A stretch of DNA of 64,000 bases from Zhongshania sp. Lineage in GTDB: Bacteria; Pseudomonadota; Gammaproteobacteria; Pseudomonadales; Spongiibacteraceae. Of this stretch, positions 56,441 through 64,000 are shown piece after piece (position 1 is the first letter of the stretch; each line of letters opens with the position of its first letter). The stretch spans positions 1 through 64,000 of the forward strand of contig JAGPVP010000104.1 in assembly GCA_018066965.1 (NCBI GenBank), read 5' to 3'. The position numbers were made by a program, and so were the translations under genes. Below the pieces are notes generated by a model. It was given only the letters and a program-made list of their open reading frames with translations. It was not told where the DNA came from and did no database searches.

Positions 56441-57598
56441 CTAGCGCCGGTAGCTGCCCCGCGGCGGCGGCTTGCCAGACGCGTCTTCTTGCATGGTCAA
56501 ACCACCTGCTATTTTGCGCATTTGCTCTGGGTTATTGTCTGCCCCCAATTTAATTAACAAGCGCAAATCATTGGCCGAATCGGCGTGGGCGATGGCGTCT
56601 TCGTAGGTAATATCGCCGCTCACATACAAATTGTATAGCGCCTGATCAAAGGTCTGCATGCCCTGCTCGGTCGACTGCCGCATAAGGTCCTTTACAGCCG
56701 CCACATCGCCCTTGCGAATTAAATCTGCGGCCAAGGGCGTATTCAGTAAAATCTCCACACAAGCTCGGCGACCCTGACCATCGCGGGTTGGAATAAGCTG
56801 CTGCGCCACCATGGCCTTAAGATTTAATGACAAGTCCATCCACAGCTGCTGGTGCCGATCAGCGGGGAAAAAATGCAGGATACGGTCTAGTGCTTGGTTG
56901 GCATTGTTGGCGTGCAGGGTACACAAACACAAATGCCCAGTTTCAGCGAAGGTAATCGCCTGCTCCATGGCTTCGCGGGTACGCACCTCGCCAATCATAA
57001 TAACGTCGGGGGCTTGGCGAAGCATATTCTTCAGCGCCACCTCAAACGATTCGGTATCAATACCCACTTCACGCTGAGTCACAATACAGCCGCGATGCTG
57101 GTGCACAAATTCAATGGGATCTTCTACGGTAATAATATGACCGCGGGAATTTTCATTGCGATGGCCGATCATCGCCGCCAGCGACGTTGATTTACCGGTG
57201 CCGGTCGCACCGACAAAAATAATCAGCCCGCGCTTGGTCATCGCCAGCTCTTTCACCTGTTCAGGCAAGCCAAGCTCGTCGGGGCTGGGAATATTCGTCT
57301 CTATGCGCCGTAGCACCATGCCAACCAAATTGCGCTGGTAAAAAGCACTGACCCGAAAACGCCCAATTCCCCGTGCGCTTATCGCGAAGTTACATTCTTT
57401 ATCCCGCACAAACTCGCGTCGCTGCTGCTCATTCATCACCCCGAATACGACTTCGCGGGTCTGCTCAGGACTTAAGGCATTGCTGCTCATTGGCACCAAC
57501 TGGCCATTCACTTTTATTGACGGCGCGACACCTGCGGATATAAACAAATCCGAGGCGCCTTTTTCCTGCATTATTCTTAAGAGCTTCTCAATTTCCAA
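56441..57598 (-). CDS. pilU: Pilus retraction ATPase PilU
   Basis: A 385-residue secretion-type hexameric ATPase, a PilT paralogue that aids retraction of type IV pili. Walker A is FVGATGTGKSTSLAAMI, followed by the Asp box ITVEDPIEFVHQHRGCIVTQ, Walker B VIMIGEVRT and the His box TGHLCLCTLHANN. The PilU-like C-terminal extension (EQMRKIAGGLTMQEDA) distinguishes it from PilT. Lies 40 nt downstream of pilT on the minus strand. Confidence 0.96.
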   Translation of the reverse strand: MEIEKLLRIMQEKGASDLFISAGVAPSIKVNGQLVPMSSNALSPEQTREVVFGVMNEQQRREFVRDKECNFAISARGIGRFRVSAFYQRNLVGMVLRRIETNIPSPDELGLPEQVKELAMTKRGLIIFVGATGTGKSTSLAAMIGHRNENSRGHIITVEDPIEFVHQHRGCIVTQREVGIDTESFEVALKNMLRQAPDVIMIGEVRTREAMEQAITFAETGHLCLCTLHANNANQALDRILHFFPADRHQQLWMDLSLNLKAMVAQQLIPTRDGQGRRACVEILLNTPLAADLIRKGDVAAVKDLMRQSTEQGMQTFDQALYNLYVSGDITYEDAIAHADSANDLRLLIKLGADNNPEQMRKIAGGLTMQEDASGKPPPRGSYRR

Positions 57599-57637
57599 AA
57601 TACAGTTCCTTCATACGCGGCGGCCATTCTGAGAGCA

Positions 57638-58672
57638 TCAGAAATTTTCTGGGAAACGGGCTTTAAGGCGCGCCGCGTCACGGGTAATCAAACGTTTCTG
57701 CAATAGCGTTTTTAGGCACTGATCCATAGTTTGCATGCCCATCGACGCACCGGACTGAATGGCGGAATACATTTGCGCCACCTTGTCTTCACGAATCAAG
57801 TTACGAATAGCGGGGGTGCCAATCATGATTTCGTGGGCCGCAACCCGACCGCCCTCTGGCCTTTTCAGCAGCGTTTGTGAAATAACGCCCTGCAGCGATT
57901 CCGACAACATCGAGCGCACCATCGCCTTTTCCTCACCGGGGAATACGTCCACCACCCGGTCAATCGTTTTCGCCGCAGAGGTCGTGTGCAGGGTGCCAAA
58001 CACCAAATGCCCAGTCTCTGCCGCCGTCAAAGCTAGCCTAATAGTTTCTAAATCTCGCAATTCGCCGACCAGTATAATGTCGGGGTCTTCACGCAGTGCC
58101 GAGCGCAATGCCTCGCTAAAACCGTGGGTATCGCGGTGAACTTCACGCTGGTTAAGCAGGCATTTTTTGGATTCGTGAACAAATTCTATGGGGTCTTCGA
58201 TGGTTAAAATATGATCGAATTTATTGTCATTAATATAATCAATCATCGCCGCTAGCGTGGTCGATTTACCCGAACCGGTCGGGCCAGTCACCAATACTAA
58301 GCCCCGTGGAATCATGGAAATATCTTTAAATACTTGGCCCATACCAAGGTCTTCCAGCGACAAAACCTTGGAGGGAATGGTACGGAATACCGCGCCAGCA
58401 CCGCGGTTTTGGTTAAACGCATTCACCCTAAAGCGCGCCACACCGGGCACTTCAAACGAGAAGTCGGTTTCTAAAAACTCTTCGTAATCGCGGCGCTGGC
58501 GATCGTTCATAATTTCATAAATCAGGCTGTGTACTTCACGGTGCTCTAGCGGCGGTAAATTAATCCGGCGCACATCGCCATCCACCCTAATCATCGGCGG
58601 CAGTCCCGCCGACAAATGTAGATCCGAGGCGTTTTGTTTGGCGCTAAAGGCCAGTAATTCTGTGATATCCAT
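57638..58672 (-). CDS. pilT: Pilus retraction ATPase PilT
   Basis: A 344-residue hexameric ATPase that powers pilus retraction and twitching. It has LLAFSAKQNASDLHLSAGLP at the N-terminus, Walker A VTGPTGSGKSTTLAAMI, ILTIEDPIEFVHE and Walker B IILVGELRDLET, and the His box TGHLVFGTLHTTSAAKTIDR. Start ATG 58672 has AGGA six bases ahead; an upstream TTG at 58684 is less likely. Opposite to the flanking yggS gene. Confidence 0.97.
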   Translation of the reverse strand: MDITELLAFSAKQNASDLHLSAGLPPMIRVDGDVRRINLPPLEHREVHSLIYEIMNDRQRRDYEEFLETDFSFEVPGVARFRVNAFNQNRGAGAVFRTIPSKVLSLEDLGMGQVFKDISMIPRGLVLVTGPTGSGKSTTLAAMIDYINDNKFDHILTIEDPIEFVHESKKCLLNQREVHRDTHGFSEALRSALREDPDIILVGELRDLETIRLALTAAETGHLVFGTLHTTSAAKTIDRVVDVFPGEEKAMVRSMLSESLQGVISQTLLKRPEGGRVAAHEIMIGTPAIRNLIREDKVAQMYSAIQSGASMGMQTMDQCLKTLLQKRLITRDAARLKARFPENF

Positions 58673-58889
58673 GCAAGTCCTCAAACGGCATCAAGCTGTT
58701 GCGAGCAAAAACGCCCGCTAAAAATTATCGTCGCGCCAAAATACGTGGCAGCATTGGTCTGCGGCCTAGCCCTGTACTCTAAATATAATCAGTTCAAAAC
58801 TGTATAACGCGCGGTGATTGCCGTACAGCACAATGTTTTATTTTAAGTCTCTACAGCACTGTCCACCGGCATCAGGCATAATCTACACC

Positions 58890-59597
58890 ATGAGCACACA
58901 CGCCGACATATCAGCCAATATAGCAGCAATTCAGGCGCGAATAGCCGCGGCCTGCCAACTTTATCAACGCCAATCGCCACCCATACTCATGGCCGTGACC
59001 AAAACCCGCACCGCGACTGAAATAAGCGCGGCCATTCAGGCCGGCATCACTGATATTGGCGAGAACTACCTGCAAGAAGCCCTTAACAAGCAGGCCGAAT
59101 TGGCCAATCAAGCGCTGTGCTGGCACTTTATTGGCCCCATTCAAACCAATAAAACCCGCGCCATTGCCCACCATTTCGACTGGGTACACAGTGTTGATCG
59201 CGCCAAAGTCATCACCCGACTCAACGATCAACGCCCCACCGAGTTAGCGCCTTTAAATATTTGCCTACAGGTAAATATAAACGACGAAACGAGCAAGGCT
59301 GGCGTCGCAGCTGAAGAGGTTGCAGAACTCGCCGCCTTAGTCATGAGTCAGCCACAATTAAGGCTGCGAGGGCTGATGGCCATCCCCGCGAATACTGACG
59401 ATAGTCAGCAGCAGCGGAAAAACTTTGCCGCCCTGCGATCAATTTTCACAGAACTGCAGCAGAATTTTCCAAACGCAGCACTCGATACGCTGTCTATGGG
59501 CATGTCAGCCGATATGGAATCGGCCATCGCCGAAGGCGCAAGCATTGTGCGTATTGGCAGTGATATTTTTGGCCCGCGACCAACACTCAAACCCTGA
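58890..59597 (+). CDS. yggS: PLP-binding protein YggS (PLPBP)
   Basis: A 235-residue single-domain PLP homeostasis protein with an alanine-racemase-like barrel. The PLP lysine is Lys38 in ILMAVTKTRTATEI; GENYLQEALNKQAEL, WHFIGPIQTNKTRAI and TLSMGMSADMESAIAEGA follow. ATG 58890 is chosen; the in-frame segment from 58818 is not like the family. YggS next to proC is a widely conserved pair and both serve proline and amino-acid balance. Confidence 0.94.
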   Translation: MSTHADISANIAAIQARIAAACQLYQRQSPPILMAVTKTRTATEISAAIQAGITDIGENYLQEALNKQAELANQALCWHFIGPIQTNKTRAIAHHFDWVHSVDRAKVITRLNDQRPTELAPLNICLQVNINDETSKAGVAAEEVAELAALVMSQPQLRLRGLMAIPANTDDSQQQRKNFAALRSIFTELQQNFPNAALDTLSMGMSADMESAIAEGASIVRIGSDIFGPRPTLKP

Positions 59598-59709
59598 TCT
59601 GGCGCGCACTGACTGCCAGTATTAAAACGGGGCTGATATACTGCCGGCGGAATTTCCAGCCTGCGCGTCATTTAAAGCACAGCTGGCATTACGTTAATGG
59701 GGAAATAAA

Positions 59710-60537
59710 GTGGAAGATATGCGAATTGGCTTCATTGGTGGCGGCAATATGGCCTCCAGCATTATCGGCGGCTTGGTTGCCAGCGGCATGGCCGCGAACA
59801 ACATCTGGGCCAGCGATCCCAATGCCGACAGCTTAGCCAAACTCAAAGAAGTAGCCGCAGTGAATACCGGCAACGATAACAAGGCGCTGATCGCCCAAGT
59901 GAATGTATTGATTTTGGCAGTTAAGCCCCAAATCATGAAACTGGTCGCCCAAGACATCGCCGCCGCGGTTCAAGAACACCAGCCACTGGTCATTACCATT
60001 GCCGCTGGCGTTACCGGCACTAGCCTCGCAGGCTGGTTAGGTGGTAGCCCCGCCATTGTGCGGTGCATGCCAAATACCCCGGCATTAGTTCGCTGCGGCG
60101 CAACGGGGCTGTATGCCAATAGCCAAGTTAGCGCAGCACAACGTCAACAGGCTGCCACCATTTTAGAAGCGGTCGGACTGGCCCTTTGGGTAGACCAAGA
60201 AGATCAACTCGATATCGTCACTGCGGTATCTGGCAGCGGCCCGGCGTATTTCTTTTTAGTTATGGAAGCCATGCAAGCTGCTGGTCGCGACATGGGTTTA
60301 AGTGACGAAGTTGCCAAGCAACTCACTCTGCAAACCGCCTTGGGCGCAGCGCAAATGGCCATCGCCAGCGACGTAGATACCGCCGAATTGCGCCGCCGCG
60401 TGACCTCGCCAAAAGGCACCACCGAGCGCGCCATCAACATCTTAGAAGATGGTGGCTTACGCCAATTATTTGCACACGCTCTCGACGGCGCTCGTATTCG
60501 CGCTGAAGAACTCGCTATTGAACTTGAAGGAGAATAA
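59710..60537 (+). CDS. proC: Pyrroline-5-carboxylate reductase
   Basis: A 275-residue NAD(P)H-dependent enzyme that makes proline from pyrroline-5-carboxylate. The Rossmann motif is IGFIGGGNMASSIIGGL; LILAVKPQIM and the C-terminal GSGPAYFFLVMEAM are conserved. The start is GTG 59710 with GGGGA six bases before; ATG 59719 (shorter by three) is possible. Followed by yggT after five bases. Confidence 0.95.
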   Translation: MEDMRIGFIGGGNMASSIIGGLVASGMAANNIWASDPNADSLAKLKEVAAVNTGNDNKALIAQVNVLILAVKPQIMKLVAQDIAAAVQEHQPLVITIAAGVTGTSLAGWLGGSPAIVRCMPNTPALVRCGATGLYANSQVSAAQRQQAATILEAVGLALWVDQEDQLDIVTAVSGSGPAYFFLVMEAMQAAGRDMGLSDEVAKQLTLQTALGAAQMAIASDVDTAELRRRVTSPKGTTERAINILEDGGLRQLFAHALDGARIRAEELAIELEGE

Positions 60538-60542
60538 GGCGC

Positions 60543-61130
60543 ATGACAGCCGCTGCTGAAATCACCATGATGCTGCTCAACACCGTTGTCAGCTTAGCTA
60601 TTGCTGCATTTTTATTGCGTATGATTCTGCAATTAGTGCGCGCGGATTTTTACAATCCCATCTGCCAATTCTTGGTTAAAGTCACCAACCCACTGGTTAT
60701 ACCGCTGCGTAAAATCATTCCCAGCGTGGGCAAGGTCGACACCGCCTCATTACTGCTGGCATTGATTGCACAGGCCGTGGGTATCGCGCTGCTATTTCAA
60801 CTTTTCGGCGGCGGCTTCCCCAATCCCGCGCAACTTTTAATCTGGTCCGTTATTGGTCTATGTAGTGCGTTATTGAACCTGTACTTTTTTGCCATTATCG
60901 GCAATATCATCATGAGCTGGGTCGCTCAGGGCGGTAATCACCCCGCAGCCCAAATCCTGTATCAAATTACTGAACCAGTGATGGCACCTTTCCGCAAATT
61001 ACTCCCTGCAATGGGCGGTTTGGACCTATCACCGATTTTTGTATTTTTATGCATTAAAGTCCTAGAAGTCATGTTGCGCCATGCGGCAGGAGCCGCCGCT
61101 CTGCCTAGAGGCTTAATAATGGGGCTGTAA
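60543..61130 (+). CDS. yggT: YggT-family inner-membrane protein
   Basis: A 195-residue protein with two YggT repeats, each with two membrane helices (LLRMILQLVRADFYNPICQF and LYFFAIIGNIIMSWVAQGGN). YggT proteins are near proC and affect osmotic or K+ handling in some species; the exact role is uncertain. Overlaps neither neighbour; the next gene starts three bases on. Confidence 0.88.
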   Translation: MTAAAEITMMLLNTVVSLAIAAFLLRMILQLVRADFYNPICQFLVKVTNPLVIPLRKIIPSVGKVDTASLLLALIAQAVGIALLFQLFGGGFPNPAQLLIWSVIGLCSALLNLYFFAIIGNIIMSWVAQGGNHPAAQILYQITEPVMAPFRKLLPAMGGLDLSPIFVFLCIKVLEVMLRHAAGAAALPRGLIMGL

Positions 61131-61133
61131 ACC

Positions 61134-61442
61134 GTGGTCGAGCTGCCCGCATTTTATCGCTGGCAAGATGGCAATTTGATCTTGTTCTGCCATATTCAAC
61201 CTGGGGCCAGTGCCGATGAATTCGCAGGGCAACACGGCGACAGATTGAAAATAAGGCTTCGTTCAGCGGCGGTAGACGGCAAGGCCAATGCGGGCTTAAT
61301 TGCATTTATCGCCAAAGAATTTAGCCTTAGCAAACAGGCCGTAACGCTGACCGCCGGTACACAAAGCAGACAGAAAACGCTTAAAATTTCGGCACCAAGG
61401 AAAATACCCGCGGCGCTGACAATGGTAATCGCAGCAAGGTAA
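61134..61442 (+). CDS. yggU: DUF167 (YggU) protein
   Basis: A 102-residue small cytoplasmic protein; HIQPGASADEFAGQHGDRLK, RSAAVDGKANAGLIAFIAKE and VTLTAGTQSRQKTLKIS are the family's conserved parts. GTG start 61134 with GGGG nine bases ahead. Function unknown; the yggT-yggU pair is often seen together. Confidence 0.88.
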   Translation: MVELPAFYRWQDGNLILFCHIQPGASADEFAGQHGDRLKIRLRSAAVDGKANAGLIAFIAKEFSLSKQAVTLTAGTQSRQKTLKISAPRKIPAALTMVIAAR

Positions 61443-61522
61443 AACCGCTTTAAATAGCGATCACCACACGCTCAAACCGCCGGTGATACTGCAAATACCG
61501 GCTAACAAGGATATTGGTCCAC

Positions 61523-62707
61523 ATGACACAAGCTCCGCCCAGCACACAAACTGCGGATAATAATAGTGTTGGCATTGTTGTGCCGCAAACGCTGCACTTT
61601 GATCAGCCTTTACAGCTGGCCTGTGGCCGCGCCTTGCCCGAGCACGACATTATTTATGAAACCTATGGCAAATTAAACGCAGACAAATCCAATGGCATCT
61701 TAATTTGTCACGCGCTAAGCGGGCATCACCACGCCGCCGGTAAACACAGCGAAGATGATCGCAAAACCGGTTGGTGGGACAGCTGCATCGGCCCGGGCAA
61801 ACCTATAGACACCAATGTTTTCTTTGTACTTAGCATTAATAATATCGGCGGCTGCAACGGCTCGACTGGGCCGACCTCGATCAACCCAGACACCGGCAAA
61901 CCTTGGGGGCCAGACTTTCCACCGCTGCGCTGTCGCGACTGGGTAGAAAGCCAATACCTGATGATGCAGCACTTTGGCATCACCCAGTGGGCCGCGATCA
62001 TCGGCGGCAGCTTGGGCGGCATGCAGGCGATGCGCTGGGCACTGGAATACCCCGATGCGCTGCGTCACTGCATTGTCATTGCGTCTGCCATGAAGCTGTC
62101 TGCCCAGAACATCGCGTTTAATGAAATTGCCCGACGAGCCATCACCTCGGACGCCAATTTTTATGAAGGCCGCTATCTTGAGCACAACACCCTGCCAAAG
62201 CAGGGGCTGGCACTAGCGCGCATGGTTGGTCATATCACCTATCTGTCTGAAGACGGCATGAAGCAAAAATTTGGCCGCGAACTCAAAACCGGCAATCTCT
62301 CACTCGGCTCAAGCTCAGATACCGCGGTGGAGTTCGAGGTAGAAAGTTATTTGCGCTATCAGGGCGAAGCCTTCTCTGGCAGTTTCGACGCCAACACTTA
62401 TCTGCTCATGACCAAGGCACTGGATTACTACGACCTCGCCAGAGAGTATAACGACGATCCCGTGACCGCCTTTAAGCAAGCCACATGTTCATTTATGGTG
62501 GTCTCATTCACCACCGATTGGCGCTTTGCACCGGCGCGCTCGCGGGAAATTGTCGATGCTCTAGTCGCCGCCGACAAGGCGGTCAGCTACGCAGAAATAG
62601 AAGCGGATCACGGTCACGACGCTTTCTTAATTCCCATTCCACGTTATATGGATGTCTTTCACGCCTATATGAAACGACTCAAACAGGAGATTGGCCATGC
62701 GTTTTGA
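61523..62707 (+). CDS. metX: Homoserine O-acyltransferase MetX
   Basis: A 394-residue alpha/beta-hydrolase that activates homoserine for methionine synthesis. It carries [20 protein letters not shown], the nucleophile elbow [19 protein letters not shown] and a C-terminal [10 protein letters not shown]. In Pseudomonas this gene pairs with metW and the enzyme transfers succinyl rather than acetyl; the same may hold here, so the acyl donor is open. ATG 61523 is eleven bases after AAGGA; an in-frame TTG at 61514 is too close to that site. Its end overlaps metW. Confidence 0.94.
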   Translation: MTQAPPSTQTADNNSVGIVVPQTLHFDQPLQLACGRALPEHDIIYETYGKLNADKSNGILICHALSGHHHAAGKHSEDDRKTGWWDSCIGPGKPIDTNVFFVLSINNIGGCNGSTGPTSINPDTGKPWGPDFPPLRCRDWVESQYLMMQHFGITQWAAIIGGSLGGMQAMRWALEYPDALRHCIVIASAMKLSAQNIAFNEIARRAITSDANFYEGRYLEHNTLPKQGLALARMVGHITYLSEDGMKQKFGRELKTGNLSLGSSSDTAVEFEVESYLRYQGEAFSGSFDANTYLLMTKALDYYDLAREYNDDPVTAFKQATCSFMVVSFTTDWRFAPARSREIVDALVAADKAVSYAEIEADHGHDAFLIPIPRYMDVFHAYMKRLKQEIGHAF

Positions 62708-63287
62708 CCTCACCCTGATTCAGCCGTGGATTAACGCCAACAGCCGCGTTCTCGACCTTGGTTGCGGCGACGGTATGCTGCTAGAAACGCTGAGCAAAGA
62801 GAAAAATGTTTCTGGCGTCGGTCTTGAAATCGACCCCGACAACATCACCCTGTCACTAGCTCGCGGTGTGAACGTCATCGAACACGACCTTAACGTCGGC
62901 TTGGGCAATTTCCGCGACGACAGCTTCGACATGGTGGTCATGACACTGGCACTGCAAACCCTGCGCTATCCACATTTAGTCATCGACGAGATGCTGCGGG
63001 TAGGCCGCGAATGCATTGTTACCTTCCCCAATTTTGGCCACTGGCGCAGCCGCTGGTATTTGGGACATCGCGGCAAAATGCCGGTATCAAAATTCCTGCC
63101 TTACACGTGGTACGACACGCCAAATATTCACTTTTGTACGGTGAAGGATTTTGAAGCGCTATGCGATGACAAGAACATCCGAATTTTAAATAGCAGCGTC
63201 ATCGGCGCTGACAACAGTCAATCGGCCCTCGCCAATCGCTTCCCGAACTTGCTGGGTGTGACGGCGGTTTACCACATCAGTAAATAA
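62697..63287 (+). CDS. metW: Methionine biosynthesis protein MetW
   Basis: A 196-residue methyltransferase-fold protein. [18 protein letters not shown] is the SAM-site motif; [20 protein letters not shown] and [20 protein letters not shown] are typical of MetW. It forms a complex with MetX and is required for its activity in related bacteria. ATG 62697 lies within the last codons of metX and follows CAGGAGA. Confidence 0.94.
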   Translation: MRFDLTLIQPWINANSRVLDLGCGDGMLLETLSKEKNVSGVGLEIDPDNITLSLARGVNVIEHDLNVGLGNFRDDSFDMVVMTLALQTLRYPHLVIDEMLRVGRECIVTFPNFGHWRSRWYLGHRGKMPVSKFLPYTWYDTPNIHFCTVKDFEALCDDKNIRILNSSVIGADNSQSALANRFPNLLGVTAVYHISK

Positions 63288-63295
63288 CACAGAGC

Positions 63296-63769
63296 ATGAC
63301 TATGAAATCATCACTTCGTTTTTCTGTAATCCTCACCCTGTTATTCAGCGCGGCATTTAGCCTAGCTGCGCAGGCGCAAGAAGCACCGCCAGTAACGCAG
63401 ACCAGCACAAACTTCGGTAAAGACACCGTGCATTACAGCGTGTTAAACACCGCCTTTCTCACCCCGCAGGTCGCTAAAAGTTACGGCATTGTGCGTGGTG
63501 ACAATAAATTCCTCGTCAATGTTTCGGTTCGCCGCCAACTCGACACCAGCAACATTGCCGTGCGCGCCAAAGTCAAAGGCACTAGCTCAGACCTAATTCA
63601 CCGCAATCCGCTGGATTTCAGAGAAATCATCGAGCAAGACGCCATTTACTATATTGCCGAATTTGAGCTCAGCAACGACGAGCGCCAAGACTTCCGTCTT
63701 TCGGTGAACGTAGACAATCGTCCCAGCTACGATATTCAGTTCAACAAAATGATGTATTTAGAAGAGTAA
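63296..63769 (+). CDS. DUF4426 exported protein
   Basis: A 157-residue protein with a signal peptide (FSVILTLLFSAAFSLAAQAQ). The body (NFGKDTVHYSVLNTAFLTPQ; SVRRQLDTSNIAVRAKVKG) matches DUF4426, a family found after metW in pseudomonads and relatives. Function unknown; periplasmic. A second ATG at 63302 is also possible. Confidence 0.85.
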   Translation: MTMKSSLRFSVILTLLFSAAFSLAAQAQEAPPVTQTSTNFGKDTVHYSVLNTAFLTPQVAKSYGIVRGDNKFLVNVSVRRQLDTSNIAVRAKVKGTSSDLIHRNPLDFREIIEQDAIYYIAEFELSNDERQDFRLSVNVDNRPSYDIQFNKMMYLEE

Positions 63770-63781
63770 GCGGAAACTATT

Positions 63782-64000
63782 GTGGCCTTATCACCTGACA
63801 ACACAGTTGTGCTCGCCAGCGGCAATCGCGGCAAGCTGCTAGAACTCGGCAATTTATTAGGCGGCTTAGGGATCACGCTTCTCAGCCAAGCCGATTTTAA
63901 CGTGATAGAGGCCGACGAAACCGGCCTTAGCTTTATTGAAAACGCCATCCTTAAAGCCCGTAATGCCGCACGGCAATCCGGCCACGCCGCGCTCGCTGAC
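63782..64000 (+). CDS. rdgB: Non-canonical purine NTP pyrophosphatase RdgB, 5' part
   Basis: A GTG start (63782) opens a frame that runs through the window end; 73 codons are present out of about 200. [18 protein letters not shown] is the nucleotide-binding start of the HAM1/RdgB family, and [20 protein letters not shown] is the next conserved block. The enzyme removes dITP, XTP and ITP. Order metW-DUF4426-rdgB matches Pseudomonas. Confidence 0.9.
   Translation, partial: MALSPDNTVVLASGNRGKLLELGNLLGGLGITLLSQADFNVIEADETGLSFIENAILKARNAARQSGHAALAD

Noticed and set aside
1-64000. CRISPR array, rRNA, tRNA, prophage or insertion sequence
   Set aside because: No regularly spaced repeats, no tRNA cloverleaf or rRNA sequence, and no transposase or phage gene recognised.

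Overview
The window is a chromosomal segment of a gammaproteobacterium. Coding density is high, there are no rRNA or tRNA genes, and no intact mobile element is visible. The right third (gshB-pilG, tonB, yqgE, ruvX, pilU, pilT, yggS, proC, yggT, metX, metW, rdgB) follows the gene order known from Pseudomonas, but the rest does not. Together with the marine-type glucosylglycerate operon and the paired sulfotransferases, this points to a Cellvibrionales/Spongiibacteraceae-like marine bacterium. The family placement is inference.

Layout. 1-900: the edge of an exported-protein gene with no standard start codon, then the broken remains of a BrnT/BrnA toxin-antitoxin pair. 977-5771 (minus): a four-gene glucosylglycerate module (glycerate kinase, phosphatase, GpgS-like synthase, GH13 phosphorylase) whose reactions close a cycle between 3-phosphoglycerate and the compatible solute. 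5954-7622: slyD and a NodD/NahR-like LysR regulator. 7838-17364: a catabolic-looking accessory cluster around a TetR regulator. Its minus arm has a helical small protein, an APH-like kinase, a luciferase-like oxidoreductase, an SDR, a DUF1214-like protein and a sulfotransferase. Its plus arm has a DapB-like dehydrogenase and a second, paralogous sulfotransferase. It is the best candidate here for an undescribed pathway.

17511-25958: a glyoxylate-shunt region with glcB and aceA divergent and aceK downstream. Between aceA and aceK lie a small ADP-ribosyltransferase-like protein, an RraA-family protein and a second luciferase-like oxidoreductase. 26025-34110: an outer-membrane barrel protein, dtd, a proline iminopeptidase, typA, an SNF-type sodium symporter with a small anchored partner, a thioesterase and thiI. 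34438-39179: glnA, a DUF4124 protein, glnL and glnG, the nitrogen-control set. 39180-39998: a gene-poor stretch with inverted dispersed repeats. 39999-43798: a 2OG-Fe(II) dioxygenase, an unknown membrane protein, argA and rsmE.

43822-53261 (minus): the Pil-Chp chemosensory operon pilG-pilH-pilI-pilJ-chpA-chpC, which lacks the pilK methyltransferase and chpB methylesterase genes at their usual places. 53506-64000: gshB, a TonB protein, yqgE and ruvX (plus); the twitching ATPases pilU and pilT (minus); then yggS-proC-yggT-yggU-metX-metW-DUF4426-rdgB (plus, rdgB cut by the window end). Type IV pilus retraction, its chemosensory control and the TonB protein lie close together, as in Pseudomonas.
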